64,000 bases of DNA from Chitinophagaceae bacterium PMP191F (GCA_001302245.1 LGYU01000011.1:22641-86640); one strand, 5' to 3'; positions 47,214-57,330 are shown, counted from the stretch's first letter. Program-made: numbers and translations. The notes: a model not told the origin generated them from the letters alone.

Positions 47214-48490
47214 TTAACAGCACAGGTAATATGTTACAGCACATGAATCGTATTAAATATTTTCCATTTTTATTGCTGCTATTGCTATCGGTTGTTTTAC
47301 ATGCACAGGATAGAAATCATATTTCGGGTAAAGTGGTCAATGCTGCTTCTGGTGCGCCGATCCCCAATGCCAGTGTATTCATCAGCAGTACTTCCAAAGG
47401 AACCATGACAGATCAGACCGGTAGTTTCTCCATCTCCAATATCCCGGCAGGTACTTATGACCTGATCATTTCATCTATCGGTTATACCACGGTCGTTTAC
47501 TCATTTACCAGCGATAAACTGCCATTGCAATTGAAGGTCGAAATGGGTGCCAAGACCACTGAACTGGATGTAGTAACCGTAGAACCATTTGAAGTAAACG
47601 GATGGGAGAAGTGGGGCAAATATTTCCTGGACAATTTTATCGGTACTACAGAAGCATCCAAAAACTGTACGATCAAAAATTATAAGACCATTCATTTCCG
47701 CTATTCCAAAAAGAATAATACGCTGACTGCCATAGCCGATGAACCTTTGATCATTGAGAATAATGCACTGGGATACCGCGTTCAATACCAACTGGAAGAT
47801 TTTGTATCCGATTTTAAAGAGCATACCGTTTTCTTCCTGGGCTATACATTGTTTGAAGACATGGCGAAGAACAGAAGACGTGTTCCCAAACGCTGGCAGG
47901 ATGGCCGTAAGAATGCCTACCTGGGTTCTATGATGCATTTTATACGCAGTTTGTATGCAGGTTATATTGCTGAAGAAGGATTTGAAACACGCAGGCTTTT
48001 TAAAGAACCCAATTACGAAAAACAACGTGTTAAACAGATTGCTGAACACAATGCGCGCGAACGCATGGCGGTATCCAGAGGACAGAAAGTAATTCTGTCG
48101 ATGACCAATGTAATGGGCGATTCGTCAGAGTATTACCGGCGTATTATGGCGCAACCGGATGTAAAGGATATTCTTGCCACCTGGACGTTGAATGCAGACA
48201 GCCTGGTTACTGTAACCAGTGATTCCACCAAGATGCTGTTTTTCAACGATTATCTATATGTATCGTATAAAAAAGGCCGCGAAGAATATGCTTACCTGCA
48301 ATCGCAGGGAGAAGCATCGCGCAAACCCTGGTATCCACGTTCTACTGTATACCTGCGCGGAGGCAATCCTATCACCATCGAAAAGAACGGTTTCTATTTT
48401 CCTCCACAGGAGCTATTTAACTATGGCTACTGGGGCTGGAGTGAAAAGATCTCTCACATGCTGCCGCTTGATTTTAAGTATGAGCCTTAG
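47210..48490 (+). CDS. Exported CarboxypepD_reg-like protein
   Basis: A 426-aa exported protein. The signal peptide best begins at the third Met (47243; MNRIKYFPFLLLLLLSVVLHAQ), although the ATGA overlap favours 47210. Residues about 40-120 are a carboxypeptidase regulatory-like domain (GKVVNAASGAPIPNASVFIS, TKGTMTDQTGSFSISNIPAG), as in TonB receptor N-termini, here without a plug or barrel. The rest (WGKYFLDNFIGTTEASKNC onward) is a soluble domain shared with Bacteroidota proteins of unknown role. It may bind a sugar or act as an envelope adaptor. Confidence 0.82.
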   Translation: MINSTGNMLQHMNRIKYFPFLLLLLLSVVLHAQDRNHISGKVVNAASGAPIPNASVFISSTSKGTMTDQTGSFSISNIPAGTYDLIISSIGYTTVVYSFTSDKLPLQLKVEMGAKTTELDVVTVEPFEVNGWEKWGKYFLDNFIGTTEASKNCTIKNYKTIHFRYSKKNNTLTAIADEPLIIENNALGYRVQYQLEDFVSDFKEHTVFFLGYTLFEDMAKNRRRVPKRWQDGRKNAYLGSMMHFIRSLYAGYIAEEGFETRRLFKEPNYEKQRVKQIAEHNARERMAVSRGQKVILSMTNVMGDSSEYYRRIMAQPDVKDILATWTLNADSLVTVTSDSTKMLFFNDYLYVSYKKGREEYAYLQSQGEASRKPWYPRSTVYLRGGNPITIEKNGFYFPPQELFNYGYWGWSEKISHMLPLDFKYEP

Positions 48491-48730
48491 GGAAACGCTC
48501 AATGCTGAACGCTTAACGCAAGTATAGTCCGGAAGACCGGAAGCGGGAAAGCCCGGAAGCAACAAACCAGGGAAGTGAAAAGTTAATAAGGAGTGACTTA
48601 CAGTTAAAGGCCAATACCTAATACCTATCTTCGTGTTCCTTCGTGTCTCCGTGTGGTTCAAAAAATCTACAAGCTTGAATACAAATCAATCCCCAACAAT
48701 CAAACCATCAGGGTTCCCCATTTTGAAATT
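48491..48730. repeat. Iterated word sequences and inverted repeat arm B
   Basis: Contains gaaacgctcaatgctgaacg, agtccggaagaccggaagcg / gggaaagcccggaagcaac, ccaatacctaatacctat, ttcgtgttccttcgtgtctc and the arm at 48648-48706. No gene. Confidence 0.65.
48648..48706. repeat. Inverted repeat arm B (~59 bp)
   Basis: About 90% identical to the reverse complement of 42981-43038; see that entry. The 5.6 kb between the arms holds the Ldh-family, aspartokinase and trio genes. Confidence 0.8.
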
Positions 48731-49600
48731 CTACTCCAGCGTTCTATATAGCAACAGTGCCAGGTTGTTGGTGCAGTATTTACTGTAATCTTTCATGGGT
48801 TCAAAACGGTGATCGTTCTTATTGTAGAGAAATACGTATTCCACATCAATTTTGCGGAAAGGATTGTCAATGGAGTAGGATACCTGTGGCTGGCCTTTGC
48901 TGATCTTTACATCGTACCACAGTCCGTTTTTGGTTACCGCCTGTATCAGTACAATTTTACCTTTAAACACAATGTCTTTATAGCCGTCCTTATTAACGTC
49001 TTGAAAAGATACATTCAGTGCAAAAGGTTCGTTCACCGTTTCATCTTCAAGAGCATCATACGTGTACAGGCACTTATCGTAAAAACCTTTGTACACATTT
49101 ACAAGCTGGTTGTTCTCCATTTTATAAAAAGCATGTGTACCGGTACCATTGGGTGTAGCTTCTACCAGCATCAGGTAAGGTGGTTCTTTATCCTGTATTT
49201 TAACCAGCGCATATTGCAATGCGGCAAAGACTTTCAGCAATGTGCCGTTGCTGTTGAACAACAACTGGTATTTACCGGGAAAGGAAATACCAGCACTATC
49301 GTTGTGACTGTATTCAACCAGGAAGTAATTGCCGGCGGTACCCGCCAGGCGGGTTTTGGTAAATGCGGTAATTTTTTCAGTAGTAGTGCCGTCTGCACCT
49401 GTAGTAAGGTGACAATTGCTTTTGAGTGCAGCAATAAAAACAGCAGAATCTTTAATGACTGGGCATTCTTTTACCTGCGCAAAGGCCTGCGTCTGGTAGC
49501 CCAATGTATCAGAAGAAGGAGATGATCCCGTATTCCCGGTTGCGGCATGTAGTTGTAGCAGCAACATCATCATCGTCAGGCACATAACCAGGTATCGCAT
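48731..49600 (-). CDS. Secreted protein of unknown function
   Basis: An exported 289-aa protein (signal MRYLVMCLTMMMLLLQLHAA) with no family I can name. It has an EF-hand-like or FG-GAP-like calcium motif (QDVNKDGYKDIVFKGK near 215) and a C-terminal KNDHRFEPMKDYSKYCTN region, resembling proteins that describe a dispersed 'XAC2610'-like fold. The ATG at 49600 is chosen over a TTG at 49609. It lies downstream of the esterase on the same strand, about 54 bp after it. Confidence 0.75.
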   Translation of the reverse strand: MRYLVMCLTMMMLLLQLHAATGNTGSSPSSDTLGYQTQAFAQVKECPVIKDSAVFIAALKSNCHLTTGADGTTTEKITAFTKTRLAGTAGNYFLVEYSHNDSAGISFPGKYQLLFNSNGTLLKVFAALQYALVKIQDKEPPYLMLVEATPNGTGTHAFYKMENNQLVNVYKGFYDKCLYTYDALEDETVNEPFALNVSFQDVNKDGYKDIVFKGKIVLIQAVTKNGLWYDVKISKGQPQVSYSIDNPFRKIDVEYVFLYNKNDHRFEPMKDYSKYCTNNLALLLYRTLE

Positions 49601-49653
49601 ATGGTACAAGTCGTAAGTCGTGGTGTGTAAGGGTTTTCAGGGCCGAAAGGTAG

Positions 49654-50577
49654 TTATTTATGCTTTTTCAGCCATCCTTTTTGTTCCAGCCACTTTTGCA
49701 GCAGATCCATCCATTTTACGTCGCTGGTTTTGTTGTTCATACCAAAACCGTGACCGCCTTTTTCGTACAGGTACATTTCAACCGGTACATTGTGAATACG
49801 CAGGGCATCGGCAAAAAGGATGCTGTTCTGCACTTTCACACCGCCGTCGTCTTTGGCATGTACAATGAAAGTGGCGGGGGTATTGTCGCTTACCTGCAGT
49901 TCATTGGAGTATTCCCGTACTTTTTCAGGATCAGGTTTTTCACCCAGCAGGTTGGTGCGGGAGCCCATGTGTGTAAGGCTATCGCTGAAACTGATAACGG
50001 GATACAATAATATTAACAGGTCTGGGCGCAGATCGGCACTTGCAGGAACATCAATATAGTGTTGTACAAAATGCGTAGCGGCCGTGGAAGCAAGATGACC
50101 GCCGGCAGAAAATCCCATGATACCAATTTTCCGGGGATCAATATGCCATTCGGCTGCACGTGTGCGCACTACATTGATAGCCTGCTGCGCATCCTGTATA
50201 GGGCCTATTTCCTTGTTCAGCATTGTCAGGTCGCTGGGCAAACGATATTTCAGTACAAAAGCTGTGATGCCCCATTCGGCCAGCTTCTGTGCCACGTCTG
50301 AACCTTCATGACTGGCAGCCAGTATCCGGTAGCCACCGCCCGGACAAATAATAACAGCGGCACCTGATGCTTTGTCTGGTGCAGGCAGATATACAGTTAA
50401 TGTAGGATGACTTACTTTACTGATCCGTACAATACCGTTGGAATCGGTGGCGCTGGATTCTTCATCGGGTCCGGGTTTTGAATTGGGAATACTATCCTTG
50501 TATAAAGGGAAAACAGTTTGCGCAATACCTGTCATGCAAAACGAATAGAGAATAACTGCGAGAAATAACTTTTTCAT
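49654..50577 (-). CDS. Secreted alpha/beta hydrolase (esterase, BD-FAE-like)
   Basis: A 307-aa exported esterase (signal MKKLFLAVILYSFCMTGIAQ). The oxyanion motif PGGGYRILA (79-87), nucleophile Ser157 (GFSAGGHLAS), Asp243 or Asp244 (VHAKDDGG) and His276 (GGHGFGM) form a complete catalytic set. It resembles the acetyl xylan / feruloyl esterase group (BD-FAE) of Bacteroidota, which removes acyl groups from plant polysaccharides; no glycan-degradation cluster is nearby, so this is only family-level. It probably shares a transcript with the next - strand gene. Confidence 0.9.
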   Translation of the reverse strand: MKKLFLAVILYSFCMTGIAQTVFPLYKDSIPNSKPGPDEESSATDSNGIVRISKVSHPTLTVYLPAPDKASGAAVIICPGGGYRILAASHEGSDVAQKLAEWGITAFVLKYRLPSDLTMLNKEIGPIQDAQQAINVVRTRAAEWHIDPRKIGIMGFSAGGHLASTAATHFVQHYIDVPASADLRPDLLILLYPVISFSDSLTHMGSRTNLLGEKPDPEKVREYSNELQVSDNTPATFIVHAKDDGGVKVQNSILFADALRIHNVPVEMYLYEKGGHGFGMNNKTSDVKWMDLLQKWLEQKGWLKKHK

Positions 50578-50710
50578 CAGAGCGGCAATTCAATTCAAAT
50601 CTAATATTTTTCAGCGAAAAATTGCAGCGATTATAGGCCTTAGACGGTAATACGGCTTGTATACTTGCTACGAATTAGTTAATCTTGCCAACAATTAAAA
50701 ATAACCTGGT

Positions 50711-51835
50711 ATGCGAATCGGCATTGAAGTGCAACGGATTTTCCGGCCCAAAAAACATGGTATGGAGGTTGTAGCGTTGGAATTGATACGTCAGTTGCAG
50801 CAACTGGATACCAGCAATGAATATGTACTATTTGCCAAAGATGATGTGGACAGGCAGTGCGTGCGTGAAACGGACAATTTTAAAATCCAAACCCTGTCGT
50901 CTTATACCTATGCCGACTGGGAGCAGATGAAATTACCGGCAGCTGTTAAAAAACAGAAACTTGATTTTCTGCATTGCACCTGTAATACGGCACCTGTTTT
51001 ACCAGGTCTTTCTTTATTACTGACGCTGCACGATATTATATATCTTGAAAAAGTAGATTTTAAAGGAACGGCATACCAGAATTTTGGCAACCTGTACCGC
51101 CGTTTTGTGGTACCCCGGGTAGTAAAAAAAAGCAAGCTGGTACTTACTGTATCACATTTTGAGCGTAACACTATACTGGAACGGTTGCAGTTGCCCCCGG
51201 AAAAAGTAGAGGTGGTGTACAATGCAGTAAATCCCCGGTTCAACAACCAGGTAACTGCCGAAGCACTGGCAGGGTTCCGCCAGCGGTTTCAGCTTCCGGA
51301 AAAATTCATTCTTTTTCTGGGCAATACTGCTCCCAAGAAAAATACACCGAATGTCATCCGCGCTTTTGCAGAATATAGTATGAATACCAGCAACGCCATT
51401 CCGATAGTGTTGCTGGATTATGATAAAATGCTGGTGGAAAAATTCCTGACAGAACTGGGTCATCCGGAACTACTACAACGATTTATTTTCCCGGGTTATG
51501 TGCCGCCTGATCAGATGCCTTTTATGTACAATGCAGCTACACTGTTCCTGTATCCTTCATTACGGGAAAGTTTTGGCTTACCTATCCTGGAAGCAATGGG
51601 ATGTGGTACACCTGTCATTACTTCCAATACATCCTCCATGCCTGAAGTGGCGGGTGATGCGGCATTGCTGGTAGATCCTTTCCAATACAAAGAAATTGCG
51701 GCGGCCATGACCACCATGCTGAGTAATGATGCGTTGCTGGCATCGTACAAAGAAAAAGGCTTGCAACGCGCACGTATGTTCACCTGGGAAGCTTCTGCAA
51801 GACAGCTGTTGTCTGTTTATGGCAGGATGTTGTAG
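50711..51835 (+). CDS. Glycosyltransferase family 4 protein
   Basis: A 374-aa GT-B glycosyltransferase, probably cytoplasmic and membrane-associated, that would add a sugar from a nucleotide-sugar to a lipid or polysaccharide acceptor. The C-terminal half shows PEKFILFLGNTAPKKNTPNVIRA-like donor-domain entry, LPEKVEVVYNAVNPRF and the conserved ESFGLPILEAMGCGTPVITS motif with E-x7-E. The N-terminus is MRIGIEVQRIFRPKKHG. There is no other sugar gene around it. Start ATG at 50711 preceded by a TAATCTTG box-like sequence near 50682. Confidence 0.9.
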   Translation: MRIGIEVQRIFRPKKHGMEVVALELIRQLQQLDTSNEYVLFAKDDVDRQCVRETDNFKIQTLSSYTYADWEQMKLPAAVKKQKLDFLHCTCNTAPVLPGLSLLLTLHDIIYLEKVDFKGTAYQNFGNLYRRFVVPRVVKKSKLVLTVSHFERNTILERLQLPPEKVEVVYNAVNPRFNNQVTAEALAGFRQRFQLPEKFILFLGNTAPKKNTPNVIRAFAEYSMNTSNAIPIVLLDYDKMLVEKFLTELGHPELLQRFIFPGYVPPDQMPFMYNAATLFLYPSLRESFGLPILEAMGCGTPVITSNTSSMPEVAGDAALLVDPFQYKEIAAAMTTMLSNDALLASYKEKGLQRARMFTWEASARQLLSVYGRML

Positions 51836-51952
51836 GTTAAGTTGCCTGGTGCTGGTTTCCGGTTCTCCCGCCAGCCTCTTATTCAAGACAGAGTTGCCAG
51901 CGGCAAGGAATCATCCGGTATCGTATATCTCTTATCCCGTGTGTTCGTAAAC

Positions 51953-51983
51953 AAAAAATCCCCACCAACAACCGGCAGGGACT
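51953..51983 (-). terminator. Terminator of queA
   Basis: On the - strand AGTCCCTGCC pairs with GGTGGGGATT (three wobble pairs) across a GGTTGTT loop, followed by TTTTTT. Confidence 0.6.
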
Positions 51984-52012
51984 TTTCTTATTTTATCTGA
52001 CAATTCACAAAC

Positions 52013-53062
52013 TTAGATCACCAGCATGGCATCACCGTAGCTGAAGAAACGGTATTTGTCCTTAATGGCTTTTTTGTAAGCTTCCATAGCCAGGTCGTAA
52101 CCGGCGAAAGCGCACACCATGATCAGCAGGCTGGTTTTAGGCAGGTGCAGGTTGGTAACCAGTGCATCAGCAATGTTGAAATGATAAGGCGGATGAATAA
52201 AAATATTGGTCCAGCCTTCAGAAGGTTTCAGCAGTTTTTCTGCTGTGTATGATGATTCAATAGCACGCATGGTGGTAGTACCTACAGAGCAGATGCGGTG
52301 ACCGCCCTGGATGGCTTTATTTACCACTTTACAGGCATTTTCTTCTATACGGTAGTATTCTGCATCCATTTTGTGTTTGCTCAGATCTTCTACCTCAATA
52401 GGGCGGAAGGTGCCGAGACCGGTGTGCAAGGTAACTTCTGCAAAACGGATACCTTTAATTTCAAGACGTTTGATCAGTTCAATGCTGAAGTGCAAACCAG
52501 CAGTAGGGGCTGCAACAGCACCTTCATGCTTAGCGTATACAGTCTGGTATCTTTCTTTATCTTCTGCTTCAGGTTTACGCTTAATGTATTTGGGCAGGGG
52601 CGTTTCACCCAGAAATTCCAGCATCTGGCGAAACTCGTCATCAGTGCCATCCCACAGAAAGCGGATGGTACGACCGCGGGAAGTGGTGTTGTCAATTACT
52701 TCAGCCACCAGTTCGTCGTTTTCACCAAAATACAGTTTATTACCTACGCGGATCTTACGGGCGGGGTCTACAATCACATCCCACAGGCGGTTGGGCTTGT
52801 TCAGTTCGCGCAACAGGAAAACCTCAATCTTAGCACCTGTTTTTTCCTTGCGGCCATACATACGTGCAGGGAATACCTTGGTATTGTTAACCAGGAAAAC
52901 GTCTTTATCATCAAAGTACTCCATGATATCGCGGAAATGCCTGTTCTCAATCTGGCCGGTTTTGCGATGAACCACCATCAGGCGGGCATCTTCACGTTTT
53001 TTTGCAGGGTGTTGGGCTATAAGATTAAGCGGTAAATCGAACCTGAACTGTGAGAGTTTCAT
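52013..53062 (-). CDS. queA: S-adenosylmethionine:tRNA ribosyltransferase-isomerase
   Basis: Transfers ribose from SAM to preQ1 at the tRNA wobble position and isomerises it to epoxyqueuosine. The 349-aa protein starts [20 protein letters not shown]; the ATG at 53062 is chosen over 53092. Conserved features include [32 protein letters not shown] [44 protein letters not shown] and [11 protein letters not shown]. Length matches the family. The only queuosine gene in the window. It has a long (~135 nt) untranslated leader if the -7 box at 53203-53210 is used. Confidence 0.96.
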   Translation of the reverse strand: MKLSQFRFDLPLNLIAQHPAKKREDARLMVVHRKTGQIENRHFRDIMEYFDDKDVFLVNNTKVFPARMYGRKEKTGAKIEVFLLRELNKPNRLWDVIVDPARKIRVGNKLYFGENDELVAEVIDNTTSRGRTIRFLWDGTDDEFRQMLEFLGETPLPKYIKRKPEAEDKERYQTVYAKHEGAVAAPTAGLHFSIELIKRLEIKGIRFAEVTLHTGLGTFRPIEVEDLSKHKMDAEYYRIEENACKVVNKAIQGGHRICSVGTTTMRAIESSYTAEKLLKPSEGWTNIFIHPPYHFNIADALVTNLHLPKTSLLIMVCAFAGYDLAMEAYKKAIKDKYRFFSYGDAMLVI

Positions 53063-53421
53063 GTAATGTATAGGTTTTATAATCAAACCCATGATACCAA
53101 CAAGGCAGTAAGATACAACGTAGGGTACAGCAGGGGTAGCAGTACAAACGAGGTCTTACGGCACCAGGTTTGATAACATATTCGGGCTATTTTTCAAGCG
53201 GGCAAAGGTAGTATTAAAAAAGGGAATTAAAAAATAAAATCCGGGACCTCCGGAACAGGGGTGAATTGCCCCGGAAACTGTCTTTGGAAAATTTTACAGA
53301 AACTATGCGACAAATATTTTATGATATCGGTCGTTTTTATCATCTTAACGGTAATGAACATTCAGATTCCCGTTATAGCTTAGTTATCAATTCTTTTGCT
53401 TAAAAATCCCCAGGTTGGAAT
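53063..53421. other. Divergent intergenic region, queA and TraB/GumN gene
   Basis: About 360 bp. The left part would be the queA leader. The right part has a weakly structured GC patch (53237-53277, CCGG and GGGG/CCCC hairpins). I see no preQ1 riboswitch consensus and no gene. Confidence 0.4.
53203..53210 (-). promoter_or_regulatory. -7 box upstream of queA
   Basis: TACCTTTG on the - strand, a full TAnnTTTG match; no -33 TTG at a good distance. It is about 140 nt before the start codon. Confidence 0.35.
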
Positions 53422-56400
53422 ATGAGAAAATTATACTGGTATGTTGCAGCCCTTTTATTACTGACTACCTCTGCATTGGCACAGCCCAAAAAAGGAAAAA
53501 GGCCGGCAACTGCTCCAAAAGCTTTGCCTACCGTACCGGCACCTGTTAAAAAGTATCCCAGTTTGCTGTGGGAAATTACCGGCAAAGGCCTGACAAAGCC
53601 ATCTTACCTGTTTGGCACCATGCATGTGAGCGATAAGATGGTGTTTCACCTGGGCGATTCATTTTACAATGCCATCAAAAACGCGGATGTGGTAGCGCTG
53701 GAAACCAATCCTGAAACATGGCAGGATGATTACAGTAATTCCGTTTTTTTCAGGGGCAAAAATAACCGCAGGGACCTGATGGCATACGCTTCGCAGAACG
53801 AACGTCCGCATGATAACCTGCGTATCACTTCTTTTTCCATTGATACATACGAGGAGATTATAAAAGCAGCCCTTGCCATGGAGCCTTCTATGATCAATGG
53901 TATGCTGTATCGCACCTATGGAACCCGTATGGACGATTTTGAAGAAGATACTTTCCTGGATATGTATATTTTTCAGACAGGGAAAAAACTGGGTAAAAGG
54001 CTGAGCGGTGTAGAGAACTTCCAGGCTAGCGAAAAACTGGTATTGGAAGCCTATCGTGATATGATGAAAGATAAGAACAAACGAAAGAAAAGTTATGATT
54101 ATGAAAGCTCAATGACCAATCCGAAAAAGCTGGAAGACGCTTATCGTAAAGGTGATCTTGACTTATTGGATTCTCTCGAAAATCTTTCTGTTACTTCTGA
54201 TGCATTCCAGGAAAAATTCCTGTACAAACGCAATGAGATACAGGCTGCATCCATTGATTCCATTATAAAAAGATCAAGCCTTTTTGTGGGCGTTGGTGCG
54301 GCGCATCTGCCCGGTAAAAGAGGTGTGATTGAAATGCTGCGGCAAATGGGATATACTTTACGCCCGGTATCATTGGATGAAAGAAACGGAGTGCAGAAAG
54401 ATGCTATTGATAAAATTAAGTTCACCAATACTTTTGTTTCCCAAACCTCAGATGATGGAATGTATAAAGTATCGGTGCCCGGTAAAAAATTCTATCGTTT
54501 TACTGATTGGAATGGTCTTGATGTAGTACAATATACTGACCTGGTAAATGGTGCGTATTACCTGGTAACACGCATTAAAACCAACAGCCTGACCTGGGGA
54601 CATACTGCAGATGCGGTATATCGAAAAATAGACAGCCTGCTGTATGAGAATGTACCGGGTAAAATACTGAAGAAAACGCAAGTTACTAAAAACGGCTATA
54701 AAGGATTAGATATTACCAACAAAACCCGTCGTGGTGATATACAGCGGTACCAGGTCTTTATAACACCGTTTGAGGTGATCATTTTCAAAATGAGCGGCAA
54801 TGGTGAATTTGTAACTAACAGCGACGATGCGCAACAGTTCTTTACTTCAGTACAATTAAAGGAATATGGTTCAGAGAACTGGCAGAACTGGCAGCCGGCC
54901 ACAGGTGGATTCAGTATTACAATGCCGCATACTCCTTCTTTGTTGCGTGACAATAGTTTTGGTACAGACAGGTTAGAATATGCAGCCTGGGATCCCAGAG
55001 ATGGCAACAATTACCTGTTGATGAGTATGAGCCTGCACAATTACAACTTCCTGGAAGAAGATACTTTTGAGCTGAACCTGATGCAGGAAAGCTATGCATA
55101 TTCTGCATTTATAGATAAGCAATCATCACGAAGATTTATAAAAGTGAGTGGTTATCCTGGTCTGGAAAGTACATTTAAACACAAGGATGGCAGCTATAGT
55201 ACTGTGAGGTTCATTATCCGCGGACCTTTGTATTATGCAGCCATTGCCCATTATAAAAATGATAATGCCAATGTCCGCCGTTTCCTGGAATCATTCACCA
55301 TCACGCCATTTGTGTATCCCGAAGCTGCGCAGCGCACAGATACTACTATGCGGCTAACAGTAACATCGCCGGTATATGATAACAAAAAGGGCAGTCTGAC
55401 AGGTATAGAAGACCTGTTGCGTATTTCAATGACAGATATGGAAGACTGGGGCGGAGACGACAACAACGCATTTGATGGAAAATTCAAAGCAAAATTGATT
55501 GGTAACGATACTATCGGGGAAAAGATCTATGTGACGATGTATCGTACACCACCTTACTATTATCAGCTGGATAGTGCAGAAGTATTGAGGGATGCAGAAA
55601 AAATAGACAGTGATTTTGTGTACAAGGTAAATAAGCGTTATACGTTGCCCAACGGCATTGAATGCAGGGAAATGCAATTGACCGATACCGGTAGCAGCAA
55701 AACAATCTTAGCGAAGTATTTTTACAAAAATGGTAATTCGCTCAGCATTAGTACGCTTACCGATACATTAAGCGCAAGAAGTCCTTTCCTGGAGAAGTTC
55801 TTCAGTACCTGTATACCTTCTGATACTTTAAATGGTCCATCACCTTTTACACGCAAAGCCCAACAGTTTGTACAGGAACTTTTCAGTAAAGACAGTGTTA
55901 TATCCCGCAGGGCATACAAATATCTGGACATGTTCTCATTTGATTCGCTGGATGTGCCACTGGTAAAAAAGGTGATAGATTCGCTGAACTGGAACATGCG
56001 CGATTACCTGGAAACAAAGAAGTTTTTTATCACCACTCTTGGGTCGCTTAATGATGCTTCAGTGACACCTTATCTGCAACAGCTATACTGGAAAATAAAA
56101 GATACGTCAGATTTCCAGAACGCTATTCTCTCTGCATTGCTGGCACAGAAAACAAAGGCATCATTTATCGCTTTTAAAGATCTTGTATTACAGGATCCGC
56201 CGATACTGGAAGAAAGTGGAAATAGTTACAGCCATTACAACAGGGCCGGTCGCCCCCGTATGTATGGTTCAGCCAGAGCAATCGTTAAAAGTGTTCGTAT
56301 TCAGAATCTGAACAATTATGAATACTATTCTTCTCCCTCCGATGAGGGATGGGAGGGGCTGTATGATTCGCTGGCGCTTACCAAAAACATTTTTCCCGAT

Positions 56401-57330
56401 ATTCTGCAATTGCTGAATGTGGATGATTATAAGAATAGCATGATCAACCTGCTGCAAACGATGGTAGATAGCAATTACCTGCAGGCAAAAGATTATGAAA
56501 TGTATTTCAGCAAAATATATCTTGATGCCAAACACCTGCTGAAAAAGCAACGTGTGGCGGAAGATAAAAGCCGTATTGCAAAAGCGGGCAAGAAAGAAGA
56601 TAATGACGATGAGTATGGAAATGCAGGCAGGTACGATGCTGCTGATGATGGCGGCAATAGCAGGCTGGATAAATATGCCATTCTTTTATTGCCTTTCAGG
56701 GAAAAGAACCCGGGAGTACAGAACTTCTTTGAGCAGTTAATGCAAACACAGGATGAACGCCTTTTGTACAATACAAGCATTCTTTTAATGCGCAACAATA
56801 TCCCGGTGCCTGATTCTATACTGGTAAAATATGCTAAGAAAGAAAGTTATCGCAGTGAGCTGTATGCAGCGCTGAAAGAAATGAAAAAGCTGGACAAATT
56901 TCCGGCTGCATGGAAAAGTCAGCCGGAGATCGTAAGAAGCATGCTTAGCAATTCAATGCGTAGTTACGATAAACTGGATACCGTTATTTTCCTGGATAAA
57001 CTGCCGGTAACCTATAAAAACAAAAAAGGGTATGTGTATTTCTTCAAATACAAACAGATGCGCGATGACAATACCTGGCAGGTAGCAACCATAGGCATGC
57101 AGCCGGAAAATATCAATGAAACAGATCTTGATGATGACGAGTTTACCTTTACAGAGAGAGAGCTCAAACTGGAATCCGGCAAACCGGTAAAAGAACAGTT
57201 GCAGAAAATGCTGAAAGAGATGTTATACTCAAAACGTCCCAGTGCTGCTGAATTTTATGACGCGCGTTCACTGGCGATGTATAAAAACTATTTATCGGAA
57301 ATGGTGAAGAATAAGCGGTACCAGGATTAG
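53422..57330 (+). CDS. Giant secreted TraB/GumN-type protein
   Basis: A 1302-aa exported protein (signal MRKLYWYVAALLLLTTSALAQ). Residues about 47-310 are a TraB/GumN (Tiki-like) domain: SLLWEITGKGLTKPSYLFGTMHVS with GTMH at 65-68, and FVGVGAAHLPGKRGVIEML with His295, the two histidine motifs expected of the metalloprotease-like fold. The remaining ~1000 residues look like several unlabelled domains, including beta-rich blocks (VKVSGYPGLEST...), a HEAT-like helical part around 860-1000 and a lysine-rich end. Usual GumN proteins are only 280-320 aa, so this is a multi-domain member. Substrate unknown. Confidence 0.8.
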   Translation: MRKLYWYVAALLLLTTSALAQPKKGKRPATAPKALPTVPAPVKKYPSLLWEITGKGLTKPSYLFGTMHVSDKMVFHLGDSFYNAIKNADVVALETNPETWQDDYSNSVFFRGKNNRRDLMAYASQNERPHDNLRITSFSIDTYEEIIKAALAMEPSMINGMLYRTYGTRMDDFEEDTFLDMYIFQTGKKLGKRLSGVENFQASEKLVLEAYRDMMKDKNKRKKSYDYESSMTNPKKLEDAYRKGDLDLLDSLENLSVTSDAFQEKFLYKRNEIQAASIDSIIKRSSLFVGVGAAHLPGKRGVIEMLRQMGYTLRPVSLDERNGVQKDAIDKIKFTNTFVSQTSDDGMYKVSVPGKKFYRFTDWNGLDVVQYTDLVNGAYYLVTRIKTNSLTWGHTADAVYRKIDSLLYENVPGKILKKTQVTKNGYKGLDITNKTRRGDIQRYQVFITPFEVIIFKMSGNGEFVTNSDDAQQFFTSVQLKEYGSENWQNWQPATGGFSITMPHTPSLLRDNSFGTDRLEYAAWDPRDGNNYLLMSMSLHNYNFLEEDTFELNLMQESYAYSAFIDKQSSRRFIKVSGYPGLESTFKHKDGSYSTVRFIIRGPLYYAAIAHYKNDNANVRRFLESFTITPFVYPEAAQRTDTTMRLTVTSPVYDNKKGSLTGIEDLLRISMTDMEDWGGDDNNAFDGKFKAKLIGNDTIGEKIYVTMYRTPPYYYQLDSAEVLRDAEKIDSDFVYKVNKRYTLPNGIECREMQLTDTGSSKTILAKYFYKNGNSLSISTLTDTLSARSPFLEKFFSTCIPSDTLNGPSPFTRKAQQFVQELFSKDSVISRRAYKYLDMFSFDSLDVPLVKKVIDSLNWNMRDYLETKKFFITTLGSLNDASVTPYLQQLYWKIKDTSDFQNAILSALLAQKTKASFIAFKDLVLQDPPILEESGNSYSHYNRAGRPRMYGSARAIVKSVRIQNLNNYEYYSSPSDEGWEGLYDSLALTKNIFPDILQLLNVDDYKNSMINLLQTMVDSNYLQAKDYEMYFSKIYLDAKHLLKKQRVAEDKSRIAKAGKKEDNDDEYGNAGRYDAADDGGNSRLDKYAILLLPFREKNPGVQNFFEQLMQTQDERLLYNTSILLMRNNIPVPDSILVKYAKKESYRSELYAALKEMKKLDKFPAAWKSQPEIVRSMLSNSMRSYDKLDTVIFLDKLPVTYKNKKGYVYFFKYKQMRDDNTWQVATIGMQPENINETDLDDDEFTFTERELKLESGKPVKEQLQKMLKEMLYSKRPSAAEFYDARSLAMYKNYLSEMVKNKRYQD

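Noticed and set aside
53063..53421. preQ1 riboswitch before queA
   Set aside because: No matching consensus or pseudoknot could be recognised by reading the leader.
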